Notes: a model not told the origin generated them from the letters alone. A stretch of 64,000 nucleotides of DNA from Alteromonas antoniana (GCF_019249295.1 NZ_JAESDH010000006.1:62001-126000), one strand, 5' to 3'. Positions 1 through 11,900 are shown, numbered from the stretch's first letter. A program made the numbers and translations.

Positions 1-367
1 ACGACCGACTTGACCTGGACATTGCGATGGCGGCGGCTTGTTTGTCTGACAACGGTTGGATGATGTCTCCAGATAAGCCGCTGATCAGGTGCGTCTTACT
101 GGTGAGGGTTAATCGGTAAACCGGCATCTCCCCCACACTGCCCAAAACGATTGACTTAGCATCAGGGTAGCGAGCGACTATCTCATCAAAGCCAACGTTT
201 ACCGTTGACAATGATGAAAGCGCGGGCGAGCTTTTCATGAAATGATCGCCATGAATATAGTGGATATCAAACCAGACCATGTAGAGTCCACTCACTGACC
301 AGAGGAGCATCTGCACACCGACAATCAACAGTAGGTATCGGTGTAACCGACGAGCAAGGCGACGCAT
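1..367 (-). CDS. PepSY-type membrane protein, N-terminal part (cut by window edge)
   Basis: This partial gene starts with ATG at 367 and runs out of the window. It begins MRRLARRLHRYLLLIVGVQM, followed by one hydrophobic helix (about residues 11-33) and an extracytoplasmic stretch. The layout and the RLHRYL start resemble PepSY-associated membrane proteins, which are often found with metal efflux or iron-uptake genes. The start lies 2 nt after the cusA stop codon, so it is almost certainly the next gene of the same operon. About 122 residues are visible. The family assignment is tentative because the conserved C-terminal part is missing. Confidence 0.6.
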   Translation of the reverse strand, partial: MRRLARRLHRYLLLIVGVQMLLWSVSGLYMVWFDIHYIHGDHFMKSSPALSSLSTVNVGFDEIVARYPDAKSIVLGSVGEMPVYRLTLTSKTHLISGLSGDIIQPLSDKQAAAIAMSRSSRS

Positions 368-369
368 AA

Positions 370-3300
370 CTACCAATTACTCATCGTTTTGAGCTGCTGT
401 TTTCGCCATATTAAATAAATGGCTGGTAAAATAAGTAGCGTCAATAAAATCGCACTGACCATCCCGCCCACCATGGGCGCAGCGATACGACTCATCACTT
501 CAGACCCCGTACCTGAGCCATAAAGTACCGGTAATAGTCCGAATATAATGGTTGCGGTCGTCATCATGACTGGCCGGACACGCAAACCCGCGCCATGCAA
601 TACGGCTTCGGTTAGCATTCCTACGGTGGGTTTAATACCGTCCATTTTGCATTTGTCGATTAACGCCTGGTACTCATGATTCAAGTACACCAGCATAATG
701 ACGCCAATCTCGACAGCGACCCCGGCCAATGCAATGAAGCCAACGCCCACTGCCACTGAAAAGTTAAACCCCTCTAAGTACATAAGCCAAATACTACCGA
801 CCATCGATAAAGGCAACGTTCCCATGATGATCGCTACTTCAATAAAATTGCGGAAGTTGAGGTATAACAAGATCACGATAATGGCTAAAGTCAATGGCAC
901 TACATAGGTTAATTTTTCTTTTGCCCGCAACATATATTCATATTGTCCCGACCACGTTATGGAGTATCCTGCAGGCAATACCAGCTCCTCACTGACGACC
1001 TGCTGCGCTGCGACGACATAAGAGCCAATGTCTACACCATCAATATCCACATACACCCAGCCATTAAGGCGTGCATTTTCACTTTTAATGCCTGGGGGAC
1101 CATCTTCAATATACACATCCGCGACATCAGCCAACGCAATGCGTTTGCCTTGTGGTGTGACAATAGGCAACAATGACAATGATTCAGGTGATGAGCGATA
1201 TGATTGTGGATATCGAATATTCACTGGGTAGCGCTCTAATCCTTCGACGCTTTGTGTAACATTCATTCCTCCAATCGCACTAGAAACAACTTGTTGAACG
1301 TCTGCTATGTTAAGACCATAGCGAGCGGCCCTTTCACGTTGGATATCGACTTTGACATAACGCCCACCAGCAACACGCTCCGAATAAACGGATGCCGTGC
1401 CCTCAACATCTGAAAGTATCGTTTCAATTTGTTGACCAATCTTTTGAATTTCCATGAGATCTGGACCTCCAATCTTGATGCCCACAGGTGTCTTAATACC
1501 GGTAGCCAACATATCAATCCGCGTTTTAATCGGCATAACCCATGCATTCGTTAACCCCGGCAAATTAACCACAGCATCAAATTCTTTGATCAGATCCTGG
1601 GTCGTCATGCCTTCACGCCATTGATCTTGAGGTTTTAATTGAATAAACGTTTCTATCATTGTCAATGGTGCAGGATCGGTTGCCGTATCAGCTCGCCCGA
1701 CCTTGCCAAACACCGTTTCGACCTCAGGAACAGTCTTGATCAGTTTATTGGTTTGTTGTAATAACTCGCGAGCTTTACCTATCGAAATACCGGCATAAGT
1801 CGTCGGCATGTACATCAAGTCACCTTCATCAAGCGGCGGGATAAATTCGCTACCGATCTTATCAATTGGCCAAAGGCCAATACCCAATACAATTACGGCG
1901 ACCAGCATGGTCAACTTGGGAAAACGTAATACCGCTTTAAGTGTTGGCATGTATAAAAACGTCAGGAACCGATTAACAGGATTCTTATGCTCCGCAAGTA
2001 CCTTACCGCGTACAAAGTACCCCATCAAAACTGGCACTAGTGTGATCGCGAGCGCTGCAGAAGCGGCCATCGCATATGTTTTGGTGAATGCAAGCGGCGA
2101 GAACATCCGGCCTTCTTGCGCTTCTAGCGTAAAGACAGGTACAAAACTAACTGTGATAATCAACAAACTGAAAAACAGCGCAGGACCGACTTCAGACGCT
2201 GAATCTATCACTACCCGCCATCGATTTTCTTTTGTCAGCGGGGTTCGCTCCATATGCTTATGCATATTTTCGATCATGACAATGGCCCCATCGCTCATTG
2301 CACCAATAGCAATTGCTATCCCCCCCAAGGACATGATGTTCGCATTGATACCTTGCATATACATCACGATAATTGCCGTGATGATCCCGACAGGAATACT
2401 TATAATTGCAACCAGCGAGGAACGCACATGGAATAAGAACGCGATACACACTAGGGCAACGACGATAAATTCTTCTACCAATTTAGAGGCCAAGTTATCT
2501 ACCGCACGTTCAATCAATGCGGAACGATCGTAAACCGTGACAATTTCGACGCCATCCGGCAATCCTTTTTTGAGATCTTCGAGTTTAGCTTTGACTCCGT
2601 TAATGGTTGTTTGAGCATTTTCACCAAATCGCATGACAACGATGCCGCCTACGGTTTCCCCTTCGCCATTAAGCTCGGCCACCCCTCTGCGCATTTGAGG
2701 ACCTAACTGCACATCCGCGATATCCCTTACCAACAGCGGCGTGCCATTTTCATTAACTCCGAGTGGAATCGTTTCGATATCTTGTTTGCTTGAAATATAC
2801 CCTGTCGCCCTGACCATATATTCAGCCTCAGCCATTTCAATAACAGATGCGCCAACTTCTTGGTTGCCTCTTTTGATGGCCATTTGAATATGTGATAGCG
2901 GGATCCCATAGGCACGCAGTTTTTCAGGATCAACTTTAACTTGATATTGCTTGACCATACCGCCTAAAGCAGACACTTCGGACACACCAGGAACGGTTTG
3001 CAATTCGTATTTAAGAAACCAATCTTGGAGACTGCGTAATTGTGATATGTCATTTTTGCCGGTGCGGTCAACCAATGCATACAAGTAAACCCAACCCACT
3101 CCGGTTGCATCTGGACCTAATTGTGGCCGAGCATTTTCAGGTAAATTGGGAGCAACTTGAGACAGATATTCCAGTACACGGCTACGAGCCCAATAGAGAT
3201 CTGTGCTGTCATCAAAAATGATGTAGACATATGAGTCGCCAAAGAAAGAGAAGCCCCTGACCGTTTTAGCACCTGGCACCGACAACATCGCCGTTGTAAG

Positions 3301-3504
3301 CGGGTAAGTCACCTGATCTTCAACCACCTGAGGTGCTTGTCCAGGATAACTGGTCTTAATGATGACCTGAACATCAGACAGGTCGGGCAATGCGTCAATT
3401 GGTGTATTCTTCACCGTAAATAAACCGCCCCCGATAATAATTAAGGTCATCAGCAATACGAAGAAGCGGTTGGCAACTGACCAGCGAATAATAGCAGCGA
3501 TCAT
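370..3504 (-). CDS. cusA: Copper/silver efflux RND pump, CusA-like (HME-RND)
   Basis: A 1044-residue inner-membrane proton-driven pump of the heavy-metal RND family. It should move Cu(I)/Ag(I) from the periplasm or inner membrane through CusB and CusC to the outside. The full RND layout is visible: an N-terminal helix (about 10-30), a large periplasmic loop, a helix block around 340-540 with the [15 protein letters not shown] proton-relay motif, a second loop and a C-terminal helix block. The three methionines that bind copper in E. coli CusA are present in matching contexts ([24 protein letters not shown]), which favours monovalent copper/silver over zinc/cobalt pumps. Its ATG overlaps the cusB stop as ATGA, implying translational coupling. 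Confidence 0.93.
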   Translation of the reverse strand: MIAAIIRWSVANRFFVLLMTLIIIGGGLFTVKNTPIDALPDLSDVQVIIKTSYPGQAPQVVEDQVTYPLTTAMLSVPGAKTVRGFSFFGDSYVYIIFDDSTDLYWARSRVLEYLSQVAPNLPENARPQLGPDATGVGWVYLYALVDRTGKNDISQLRSLQDWFLKYELQTVPGVSEVSALGGMVKQYQVKVDPEKLRAYGIPLSHIQMAIKRGNQEVGASVIEMAEAEYMVRATGYISSKQDIETIPLGVNENGTPLLVRDIADVQLGPQMRRGVAELNGEGETVGGIVVMRFGENAQTTINGVKAKLEDLKKGLPDGVEIVTVYDRSALIERAVDNLASKLVEEFIVVALVCIAFLFHVRSSLVAIISIPVGIITAIIVMYMQGINANIMSLGGIAIAIGAMSDGAIVMIENMHKHMERTPLTKENRWRVVIDSASEVGPALFFSLLIITVSFVPVFTLEAQEGRMFSPLAFTKTYAMAASAALAITLVPVLMGYFVRGKVLAEHKNPVNRFLTFLYMPTLKAVLRFPKLTMLVAVIVLGIGLWPIDKIGSEFIPPLDEGDLMYMPTTYAGISIGKARELLQQTNKLIKTVPEVETVFGKVGRADTATDPAPLTMIETFIQLKPQDQWREGMTTQDLIKEFDAVVNLPGLTNAWVMPIKTRIDMLATGIKTPVGIKIGGPDLMEIQKIGQQIETILSDVEGTASVYSERVAGGRYVKVDIQRERAARYGLNIADVQQVVSSAIGGMNVTQSVEGLERYPVNIRYPQSYRSSPESLSLLPIVTPQGKRIALADVADVYIEDGPPGIKSENARLNGWVYVDIDGVDIGSYVVAAQQVVSEELVLPAGYSITWSGQYEYMLRAKEKLTYVVPLTLAIIVILLYLNFRNFIEVAIIMGTLPLSMVGSIWLMYLEGFNFSVAVGVGFIALAGVAVEIGVIMLVYLNHEYQALIDKCKMDGIKPTVGMLTEAVLHGAGLRVRPVMMTTATIIFGLLPVLYGSGTGSEVMSRIAAPMVGGMVSAILLTLLILPAIYLIWRKQQLKTMSNW

Positions 3505-5501
3505 TCGTATACTCCTCCATGGTTACTATGATCTATCGAAGTATCTTGGCTTTCGGACTCAATACTGAGGATCCTAAAGTTGCCATCAGTGATTTCAAAC
3601 GTAAATGTAATGTCAGCACCGACCGTAAATTGGCTGATATCGATAGCGTCGCTCACGGTAAAGTCAAGAGTTGCCGCAGGCCTATCCCACTTTGGGATCG
3701 CTTCACGTGAAATATTGACTACACGAGACTGCGTATTGATGGCATTAATGGTGCCTGTCACCACTGCGCTTTGCGCTGAACTTGGTTCCGCTGATTTTAC
3801 ATGGATGGTTGTTACCAGATAGTCGCTATCACCGGTTTTGGTGATTTCAATATGCAAATCCATACCAGCTTCCAATTGTGATAAATCGATACTGTCAGCA
3901 ACAAAGAAATCCATTGTCATCGCGGGCCATTCCCACGCTTCAATTGCTTCGTGGTCAAGATTTAGCATTTTGTGTGAGGGCATAACCGAATTAATCGTTG
4001 CTTCAGTCCATATACTGTGTCCATTTATCGTCTGTGTATCAGCATTGTCGTCAATGATGTGCACCGTCGTTACCACATACTCGCCATCGTTTTCTTTACT
4101 GATTTCAATATGCGCCCCCATACCTTGCCGCAAACTCGTTAGGTCTACGTGGTTGGCGACAGTAAAATCCATTGTCATTTCTGGCCAATCCCATTCACTG
4201 ATGGCGCCATGGTTCACTGTTATCATGTTATGTGAGGCCCGAACATCGGTGATGGTGGCTTCGGTAAAAACCGACGACGGGAGTGCATCAGGTGCTTCCA
4301 TCCGTTTAAAATCTGAACTGATACTGCTTTCTGAATCGAGTAAAAAGTGTGCAGAGGTGACAATCTGATCCCCGTCGATGAGACCTGTTGTAATCTCAGT
4401 GTAGTCCTCTACCACTCGACCTACATCTACGGCGATGGACTTGAATTGCCCGTCACCGATCGCCAAGACAACACGATCTTGCGTGCCGGTTCTGATAACC
4501 GCTTCTGATGGTACAAGAACGTTGTCAGAGTCAAATTCTGAATGTATTGTGATCTGGGCAAACATGTTCGGCTTAAGCGCGTAATCGGCATTTTTAAAGC
4601 GTAACCGAACCCGCAGCGTTCGAGTGCTCTGTTCAAGCGTGGGGTAGACGTAATCAACCTCACCCTCCCATGTTTTGCCGGGTAAAAAATCCAACGTCAT
4701 TGTGACGGGAAGTCCGACAGTGACTTGCGCGGATTGCCGTTCAAAGATTTCAGCATCAACCCACACCTCATCCAACGCACCAATGGATAGGAGGGTATTG
4801 CCTGGCTTGATAAAGAATCCTTCGCGAATATTTAAATTGTCAACAAACCCGGTTTGCGGTGCCGAAAAAGTGATCGTTTGACGAACTTTTTTGCTCGACA
4901 TTAAGGACTGAATCGCTTCATTTGGCATTTGCAACGCATCTAATCGCGAGCGAGCAGCACTGATCAAATCGTCGCTCCCGCGGCGCATCGCGAGCAGCAG
5001 CTCTTCTTGCGCATTGACCAATTCAGGGGAATAGAGCGAATACAATGGTTCGCCTTTTTTGACATACTCACCCGAGGCTTTCACATGCAGTGTATCTACC
5101 CAACCTTCAACGCGTGGGTGGATATGTATCAAGGTGTCTTCATTGTATTGCACATAGCCAACCGTACGAATAGGGACATGCAGCGAGCGGCGTTGAACCG
5201 ATGCTGTTCTTACCCCTAAATTATTAACTACATTGGGTGATATGCTAATGGTTCCCGGACCTTCATTACCTCCCGTGCTCTCCTCATAAACGGGGACGAG
5301 ATCCATTCCCATCGGAGATTTACCCGGTTCATCACGACGGTAATTGGGATCCATCGGTGCCACCCAATAGAGTGGCTGGGGTTCTGTGCTTTGCCCTGCT
5401 GCGTTAGATGGTGCATCAGAAGGAAGTAGGAATGTATATGCTAACGCAGTCATTGCACCGCCGATAACACATCCTAAAATAATGGCTTTCGTGTTATTCA
5501 T
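3501..5501 (-). CDS. cusB: CusB-like periplasmic adaptor with three C-terminal CusF-like domains
   Basis: A 666-residue membrane-fusion protein linking CusA to the outer-membrane channel. In order it has an N-terminal helix (about 5-25), a heavy-metal-binding segment (about 44-72, with PMDPNY and SPMGMDLVP), the adaptor hairpin/barrel core (about 85-390), then three tandem CusF-like domains at roughly 413-480, 499-567 and 580-650. Domains 1 and 2 keep the CusF copper ligands (a His in VNH/LDH, then WPEMTM or WPAMTM). Domain 3 has Arg for the His and RPAATL where the Trp and both Met ligands should be, so it probably cannot bind copper the same way. Usual CusB proteins are about 400 residues with CusF separate. 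The start overlaps the cusC stop by one base. Confidence 0.92.
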   Translation of the reverse strand: MNNTKAIILGCVIGGAMTALAYTFLLPSDAPSNAAGQSTEPQPLYWVAPMDPNYRRDEPGKSPMGMDLVPVYEESTGGNEGPGTISISPNVVNNLGVRTASVQRRSLHVPIRTVGYVQYNEDTLIHIHPRVEGWVDTLHVKASGEYVKKGEPLYSLYSPELVNAQEELLLAMRRGSDDLISAARSRLDALQMPNEAIQSLMSSKKVRQTITFSAPQTGFVDNLNIREGFFIKPGNTLLSIGALDEVWVDAEIFERQSAQVTVGLPVTMTLDFLPGKTWEGEVDYVYPTLEQSTRTLRVRLRFKNADYALKPNMFAQITIHSEFDSDNVLVPSEAVIRTGTQDRVVLAIGDGQFKSIAVDVGRVVEDYTEITTGLIDGDQIVTSAHFLLDSESSISSDFKRMEAPDALPSSVFTEATITDVRASHNMITVNHGAISEWDWPEMTMDFTVANHVDLTSLRQGMGAHIEISKENDGEYVVTTVHIIDDNADTQTINGHSIWTEATINSVMPSHKMLNLDHEAIEAWEWPAMTMDFFVADSIDLSQLEAGMDLHIEITKTGDSDYLVTTIHVKSAEPSSAQSAVVTGTINAINTQSRVVNISREAIPKWDRPAATLDFTVSDAIDISQFTVGADITFTFEITDGNFRILSIESESQDTSIDHSNHGGVYE

Positions 5502-6862
5502 TATTGTTCTCCGAATTGAGTCTTGGAAATACCTGCGGTGGTATTGAAGTAATAATTAAGTCGAATGTTTGTTCTGACGAGATCCACATCGATATCCAAT
5601 GCATCAATACGCGCATTCAAATCCGCGATACGCGCGCGAGCAACTTCGGCGAAATCGCCGTCATCATTGGTGTAGGCATTCAAGGACGCATCTGCTTGTT
5701 CTTGCATTTGTGCTAATAACTCGTCGTTGTATAACGATTGCCTGTCAGTTAAACGTTCTCGCTCAGCGTATAACGACTGGATGGCAGACATCATTTCGCG
5801 CAGTGCGAGTAACTTGTCAGTCTTTATGGCTTCTGATTGATTTACGGCTGCAGAGACTTCTTTGTCTTGACGGTTTTCAGTAAAAATAGGTAAATCAAAA
5901 CTAACACCGACTGACAAGAAATCAGCTCGACTTGCACCTGCCGGGGTATCATCGCGAAAAGCGTAACTGGCATTTACGCCCCATTGGGGTTTGTATTTTT
6001 CTTTAGCTAACTCAACCCCGGTTTGACTCGCTCTGATACGTTGATTAATGGATAAAATATAAGGGTGATCTGCGAGTAATTCCGCGAGCTGTTGTTGGTT
6101 TTTCCTTTTTACCATTAACAACGTGTTGTCAGTGATTTTTGCAATGGCAGGTAATGTATTAGGCAACTGCAACGCGCTAAATGCATCAAAGCCAAGTTGG
6201 CGTGCAGACTGCTGGTTTTTTAGGATCCATTCCAATAACTTACCTGTGGCGCGTTCTTCCAGTGCTTGTAGTTTTGTTAATCTGTCTTCTAACCGCGTCA
6301 ATTCTAACTTTGCCCTAATGATGTCTTGCTGTCGCACGCGTCCAAGGGCGGTCGCATAATTCGCTTTGGCAATGTCACTGAGTTGCTCAAACAATGCCCT
6401 ATCTTGATGGATTAGCTTAATACTCTGCTGCGCGCGATAAATTTCAAGCCAAATATCAGAGACCTGCACACGTGTGCGGGCGATGCGATCAGCACGCATT
6501 AATGGGTGCTCGGCGGCTTGCTCTCTTAATTGACGAGAACGAATATCTAACGAATCCCCTCTGGGGAACATCTGTGAAACCCCTGCCTTAAGTTGCGTCA
6601 TGGGTTCTTGATCGAATGCGAATCCATCTGTTGGTAAGTTCGCTAAACCAATATTAACTACCGGGTCCGGCAAACTAGCGGCTGCCACGCTACTTGAAAC
6701 AATGGCTTGCTCGCGATACTCACTGCCTACAAGCCAAGGATCGTTGTTAATCGCGATTTCAACAGCCTGCTCCAATGTCAATACCGACTTGGTTTGACTT
6801 TGGGCGAGCCCAGTATTCAAAAGCGTCATTAGTACAATGACATGAAATGAAAAGCGTCTCAT
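5501..6862 (-). CDS. cusC: Outer-membrane efflux channel, TolC/CusC family
   Basis: A 453-residue outer-membrane factor that completes the tripartite copper efflux pump. It starts with a signal peptide ending near LAQSQT and contains two repeated OEP-type helical halves, rich in Ala, Gln and Leu coiled-coil segments (about 100-230 and 300-430). There is no lipobox Cys, unlike E. coli CusC, so it is probably not lipid-anchored. It sits between the DUF411 gene, whose stop overlaps its ATG by one base, and cusB. The family is certain; the CusC role rests on the operon. Confidence 0.88.
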   Translation of the reverse strand: MRRFSFHVIVLMTLLNTGLAQSQTKSVLTLEQAVEIAINNDPWLVGSEYREQAIVSSSVAAASLPDPVVNIGLANLPTDGFAFDQEPMTQLKAGVSQMFPRGDSLDIRSRQLREQAAEHPLMRADRIARTRVQVSDIWLEIYRAQQSIKLIHQDRALFEQLSDIAKANYATALGRVRQQDIIRAKLELTRLEDRLTKLQALEERATGKLLEWILKNQQSARQLGFDAFSALQLPNTLPAIAKITDNTLLMVKRKNQQQLAELLADHPYILSINQRIRASQTGVELAKEKYKPQWGVNASYAFRDDTPAGASRADFLSVGVSFDLPIFTENRQDKEVSAAVNQSEAIKTDKLLALREMMSAIQSLYAERERLTDRQSLYNDELLAQMQEQADASLNAYTNDDGDFAEVARARIADLNARIDALDIDVDLVRTNIRLNYYFNTTAGISKTQFGEQ

Positions 6863-7377
6863 TAGAATTGCTCCTCATACGAGTTAACTTCGGCATAAGT
6901 GGTTGCGCTGCCATCGTCATTGAGTTGCAGAATAAGATAAGGACGAAATTGATCACCGACTTCCATACCAGGTGACCCAATTGGCATAGCCGGCACACTG
7001 AGTCCGATGGCGCCTTCAGGTATATTGTCTAAGAATTGCTGAATGAATTTTGCTGGAATGTGACCTTCAAAAACAAAACCGTCTGGGGACAATGCCGTAT
7101 GACACGAACGGTAATTAGGCGCAACACCATATTTGTCTTTAATTCGAGACATTAATGTAACATTGGATACGTCCGTGTCGAACCCGTGCTCTTCAATGTG
7201 GTTCACCCACTTTTGGCAACACTTACAAGAACGGCTTTTGTAGACTGTTAAGGAAGCTACCGGGGATTCAGCAACTGCATCCGAATCATTATTTATCTGT
7301 ATTGAGTCGGTACATGCTGATAAAAACAGTGCAAACACCAACGCTATCCACATCGAGCGATGCGTAATAATTGACAT
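6862..7377 (-). CDS. DUF411 metal-associated lipoprotein
   Basis: A 171-residue exported protein with a lipoprotein signal (LFLSAC, lipid Cys about residue 22) and a DUF411 domain. Visible family motifs are the SCKCCQKW cysteine cluster, YRSCHTA, GHIPAK and MPIGSPGME. DUF411 proteins are commonly encoded with copper and other metal resistance genes and are thought to bind metal, but their biochemical role is not settled. The gene is the second of the cus operon; its stop overlaps the cusC start. About 90 nt separate it from the small Cys-rich gene upstream. Confidence 0.85.
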   Translation of the reverse strand: MSIITHRSMWIALVFALFLSACTDSIQINNDSDAVAESPVASLTVYKSRSCKCCQKWVNHIEEHGFDTDVSNVTLMSRIKDKYGVAPNYRSCHTALSPDGFVFEGHIPAKFIQQFLDNIPEGAIGLSVPAMPIGSPGMEVGDQFRPYLILQLNDDGSATTYAEVNSYEEQF

Positions 7378-7467
7378 AATTACTTTCTCATTTCTATTGT
7401 TTAAATAAATGGCTTGCTATGATCATTCGACCAACAAGCGATATCATTGCCCGGATTCTAGACGGAC

Positions 7468-7836
7468 TTATCCTGCTGAAATGAGAGAGTGTTTCGGAGG
7501 GCGCTGCAATCCACCTAAAAAGATTTGGTTTAGGTTTGAATTAAGAGACTGAATACTCAGCGACACGCCTTCGGGTGACGAATGAGCTTGACTAGAGAGA
7601 AGACCAATATGAAACATCGCCATTGGACAACAGCAATCTTGCTGACAACAATCATTCATATCATCGCTTTGCGAGTGTTTCATCATGTCATGAGCGCTGT
7701 GCATATCGTGAGATCCGAGATCCATCTCCGCTACCATTTCGTCACTGCATGGCATTTGCGCGAATGCAAATGACTCACTCATTTGCACACTGAGCAATGC
7801 AATAACTATAATTAAGTGAATGAAGGCGCTTTTCAC
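7468..7836 (-). CDS. Small secreted Cys/His/Met-rich protein of the copper operon
   Basis: I do not recognise a named family. The preferred start is GTG at 7836, which has AAGGA about 11 nt upstream and puts a signal peptide (VKSAFIHLIIVIALLSVQM) at the very N-terminus; a longer ORF from 7908 exists but would bury that peptide. The mature part is packed with possible copper ligands: repeated His-Asp-Met and Met-Met pairs, then DCCQQDCCCPMAMF. The C-terminal 40 residues lack such ligands. Being the first gene of the cus operon and exported, it is plausibly a periplasmic copper-binding or copper-sensing peptide, comparable in style to CopL-like proteins. That role is inference. Confidence 0.65.
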   Translation of the reverse strand: MKSAFIHLIIVIALLSVQMSESFAFAQMPCSDEMVAEMDLGSHDMHSAHDMMKHSQSDDMNDCCQQDCCCPMAMFHIGLLSSQAHSSPEGVSLSIQSLNSNLNQIFLGGLQRPPKHSLISAG

Positions 7837-8170
7837 GGTCTCGTCATTCCTTGGTGTTTGACAGACAGCAGTCAATGACTGTTTATTAATGGCTGATGAT
7901 GTTAGCACCCTCGCCTGACAACCAGATTACCCCTACATTACAATTCGGTAATAAATGCAATTAGACGGATTATCATAGATCAAAGGCAAGGATTTCATTC
8001 CATAATCAGCGACCTAAGGGCTAACATCTTGATAGCGCTCAGCATTAAGATTACGGGACATTAGCGAAATTACAAAGCGACCTACATAGTAGGTGTTTCG
8101 TTTCACGGTTTCGTTACGTACATTAATAATGTAAGCGGGCTTATCATAAGTAACACGGGTGTAACATCGC
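7837..8170. promoter_or_regulatory. Divergent cus operon / cusR promoter region with palindromes
   Basis: This gene-free gap separates the minus-strand efflux operon from the plus-strand regulator pair. Several inverted repeats are visible: ATTAC-N6-GTAAT near 7937-7952, ACCTAC-ATA-GTAGGT near 8079-8093, a perfect 15-bp palindrome TACATTAATAATGTA at 8119-8133, and CTTATCATAAG at 8140-8150. One or more are likely binding sites for the OmpR-type regulator encoded at 8171, which usually recognises short repeated half-sites. Which one is used cannot be decided by reading alone. Confidence 0.5.
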
Positions 8171-8848
8171 ATGAAAATATTAGTCGTTGAAGACGAAACA
8201 AAAACTGGAGACTACATCAAACAAGGCCTTGCCGAATCGGGCTTTGTTGTTGAGTTAGTTCGGACCGGCCTCGATGGCCATCACAAAGCCATGCTCGGTG
8301 AATATGAGTTGATCATCTTAGACGTCATGCTGCCTGATATCGATGGTTGGAAAATATTGTCATCGTTACGAGAGTCTAACAATCATACACCGGTTCTTTT
8401 TCTTACTGCTCGTGATCATGTGAATGACCGTGTTAAAGGTTTAGAGCTCGGCGCAGATGATTACTTAGTGAAGCCGTTTGCATTTGCTGAGCTGCTAGCG
8501 CGTGTGCGTACGTTGATCCGCCGCGGCACGTCCGTTCCCAATAATATTTTACACATAGCCGATTTGGAGCTCGACATTCCTTCGCGTATTGCCACGCGAA
8601 GTGGGCGCACGTTAAACCTGACAACTAAAGAGTTCATGTTATTAGAATTAATGGTGAGACGCCAAGGCGAGGTGTTGCCGCGTTCTCTTATTGCTTCTCA
8701 AGTATGGGATATGAATTTTGATAGCGATACCAATGTCATTGATGTCGCCATTCGACGTCTTCGAGCAAAAATCGATGATGACTTTTCACCAAAGCTCATT
8801 CAGACTGTGCGTGGGATGGGATATAAAATGTGTATTAATGAATCTTAA
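8171..8848 (+). CDS. cusR: Copper-responsive OmpR-family response regulator, CusR/CopR-like
   Basis: A 225-residue two-component response regulator with an N-terminal receiver (1-118) and a C-terminal winged-helix DNA-binding domain (about 128-222). The phospho-acceptor is Asp51 in IILDVMLPD; the acidic pair (EDE, 7-9), Thr in FLTARD and the Lys in LVKPF are all present. The DNA-binding part ends with the usual VRGMGYK motif. It is transcribed divergently from the copper efflux operon and overlaps the sensor kinase gene, so it is expected to switch on the cus genes when copper or silver accumulates in the periplasm. Confidence 0.9.
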   Translation: MKILVVEDETKTGDYIKQGLAESGFVVELVRTGLDGHHKAMLGEYELIILDVMLPDIDGWKILSSLRESNNHTPVLFLTARDHVNDRVKGLELGADDYLVKPFAFAELLARVRTLIRRGTSVPNNILHIADLELDIPSRIATRSGRTLNLTTKEFMLLELMVRRQGEVLPRSLIASQVWDMNFDSDTNVIDVAIRRLRAKIDDDFSPKLIQTVRGMGYKMCINES

Positions 8849-10250
8849 GGATCTAACGAAGCGACCAAGCTCGCTCGCCTTTCGCGTCACGGTATTTGTA
8901 GGGATCACTATCTTTTTATGCCTGACATTGATTAGTTTAATGGTAAAGCAATCTATCGCCCAACACTTTGCAGAGCAAGATGCTGATGAACTTAATGAAG
9001 TTTTTTTAGCAGTTAAACGTAAACTTAACCAAGCCTATACTCAAGGCACCTCACCCTCCAGCATATTATTCCAAGCAGTCTCAGGGCATCATGGTGTCTA
9101 CTACTTAGTCAAAAACGAAGCCAACGAGATTGTTTTTACTAGTGATAGTGTGGATTTAGAAAAATATCCCGGAGTTGCATATGAAATTGAACATATTACG
9201 CCATCAACGTTGAGCCTCTTTTTTGACGGTGAGAATATGTTAAGGGCAACAGAAGTAATAGTGCCTATTCAAGCGGCACAAAGTCACAAGCACTACCAAA
9301 TCATTGTTGCCTCGAACATGAAATTTCATATGAACTATATGGAGGAATTTGAGAAAACACTCTGGGGGATAATTGTACTGTCCGGTATTATTACGATCTT
9401 AGTTGCTCGATTTGCCGTTTATCGAGGTCACTCACCATTAAGGCGACTAAGCCGTAAGATTGGGTCCATCACGGCAGACAAATTAGATATCAGGCTAGAT
9501 CCCACTGACGTCCCGGTGGAGCTTGCTAACCTCGTTGAGTCATTCAATGCAATGATAGAAAGGCTGGAAAGTGGCTTTGAGCGGCTGTCTCATTTTTCTG
9601 CTGACATAGCACATGAATTAAGAACGCCTATCACTAACCTAACCACACAGACCCAAGTCATTCTCAATCAGCCGCGCTCGACAAATGATTACTCTGAAAT
9701 TTTGTATTCCAACTTAGAAGAGTACGAGCGAATGTCGAAAATGGTGAGTGACATGTTGTTACTTGCACAAACAGAGCACGGTTTAGTCAAGCCCAAAGCT
9801 GAGGTGATTGACTGTCACAAAGAGATCGGCAAATTAATTGAGTACTTTGAACTCTTGGCAGAAGAAAAGCACATCTATATCCAACTGCTTGGCGACAATG
9901 GTGAGATAATGTGTGATAAATCGATGTTCCGACAAGCGCTGTGCAACTTGTTGTCCAATGCCATTCGGTATGCACCAGATTATGCCGAAGTGACCGTGGC
10001 TATTCAAATGGTGCATAAAGAAGCACAGATTTCTATTTCAAACCCAGGACCCAAGATCCCCGAAACTCAGCTTTTACGACTTTTTGATCGTTTCTACCGT
10101 GCCGACCCATCCCGTAATCGTGATGGGCAAGGTGCTGGATTAGGATTAACCATCGCCCGCTCGGTATTGGAAGTGAACAGAGGCCGTATACGAGTGGAGT
10201 CAAGCGAGCAGAAGACGACCTTCACAGCCATATTGCCATTAAGTCGTTAA
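8838..10250 (+). CDS. cusS: Heavy-metal sensor histidine kinase, CusS-like
   Basis: A 470-residue membrane sensor kinase. The ATG at 8838 overlaps the end of cusR by 11 nt and gives a protein starting [17 protein letters not shown]; a longer ORF from 8718 would lie inside cusR and is rejected. Visible parts: transmembrane helix 1 (about 15-37), a periplasmic sensing domain, helix 2 (about 175-195), HAMP, the H-box [13 protein letters not shown] with His259, and an ATPase domain with the N-box ([11 protein letters not shown]) and G-box ([12 protein letters not shown]). It should phosphorylate the neighbouring CusR in response to periplasmic Cu(I)/Ag(I). Confidence 0.88.
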   Translation: MNLKDLTKRPSSLAFRVTVFVGITIFLCLTLISLMVKQSIAQHFAEQDADELNEVFLAVKRKLNQAYTQGTSPSSILFQAVSGHHGVYYLVKNEANEIVFTSDSVDLEKYPGVAYEIEHITPSTLSLFFDGENMLRATEVIVPIQAAQSHKHYQIIVASNMKFHMNYMEEFEKTLWGIIVLSGIITILVARFAVYRGHSPLRRLSRKIGSITADKLDIRLDPTDVPVELANLVESFNAMIERLESGFERLSHFSADIAHELRTPITNLTTQTQVILNQPRSTNDYSEILYSNLEEYERMSKMVSDMLLLAQTEHGLVKPKAEVIDCHKEIGKLIEYFELLAEEKHIYIQLLGDNGEIMCDKSMFRQALCNLLSNAIRYAPDYAEVTVAIQMVHKEAQISISNPGPKIPETQLLRLFDRFYRADPSRNRDGQGAGLGLTIARSVLEVNRGRIRVESSEQKTTFTAILPLSR

Positions 10251-10251
10251 C

Positions 10252-10364
10252 GGGAAGTGGACAATGCCAATACGGAACTAGCGACAAGCGATGAGCCGTT
10301 TTATGATTGAATTTGAAGAACGGCTCACCGATCATTTAACACTGGCAGTTACACAGAATCTGTT
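10252..10364 (+). pseudogene. IS256-type transposase C-terminal remnant
   Basis: Read in frame from 10252, the sequence encodes GKWTMPIRN, a stop (TAG at 10279), then RQAMSRFMIEFEERL. This matches the style of the extreme C-terminus of IS256/mutator transposases, with TAG where a Trp codon is usual. It is followed by TGGCAGTTACACAGAATCTG, which resembles an IS256-family terminal repeat and is cut by the IS3 element at 10365. A 9-bp inverted repeat (10292-10300 with 10319-10327) lies inside it. Only about 35 codons survive. Confidence 0.5.
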
Positions 10365-10372
10365 TGTAGTGG

Positions 10373-11567
<1,195 letters not shown>

Positions 11568-11601
11568 TTAAAACGGTGTTCGGGTTTAGTCTGCCACTAC
11601 A

Positions 11602-11817
11602 GTATTTCTATTACTGGCCTTTGCTACCGCTAAGGAAGGCACGAATAAGTCTCGCATTTTAGCGCTGAATTAAACCGCTGCACCACCTGTGTGATTTTTA
11701 AACTTCAATTTTGCGACTTAGACCGCATTCATACAACGGTGGTTTAACGCCGAATGAATCGGAGAAACGTTACTGGAATAGCTACAACGGTGTGGCCAAA
11801 ATGACTTGACCACTACA
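11602..11817 (+). pseudogene. IS3-type element remnant: transposase C-terminus and terminal repeat
   Basis: In the plus strand, codons from 11702 to the TGA at 11807-11809 read ILRLRPHSYNGGLTPNES, then EKRYWNSYNGVAKMT, which has the look of the last residues of IS3-family OrfB proteins. The stop is followed at once by TTGACCACTACA (11806-11817), the same 12-base terminal repeat found at the left end of the neighbouring complete IS. The upstream part is out of frame or missing and abuts the complete IS at 11601. It is therefore a truncated second IS3-type copy in the opposite orientation. Confidence 0.65.
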
Positions 11818-11856
11818 GACCACTATTATCTCTGAACGCCGAAGTCCGCTCAAAGG

Positions 11857-11880
11857 ACACCACCGCCTTCGCGGTGGTGT
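11857..11880. terminator. Perfect 10-bp hairpin inside the transposon end
   Basis: ACACCACCGC and its exact complement flank a CTTC loop. It lies just inside the TnsB-like repeats, on the transcript side downstream of glmS. The run of T after the stem is poor in both directions, so terminator function is uncertain; it could stop read-through from glmS into the transposon. Confidence 0.4.
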
Positions 11881-11900
11881 TGGTTCAAATTGATCAATGC

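Noticed and set aside
1808-2533. 241-codon plus-strand ORF
   Set aside because: It is fully antisense to cusA and has Ser/Thr/Ile-rich shadow composition.
8718-8837. Extended N-terminus for the CusS-like kinase
   Set aside because: It would lie inside cusR, and ATG 8838 gives a standard kinase N-terminus.
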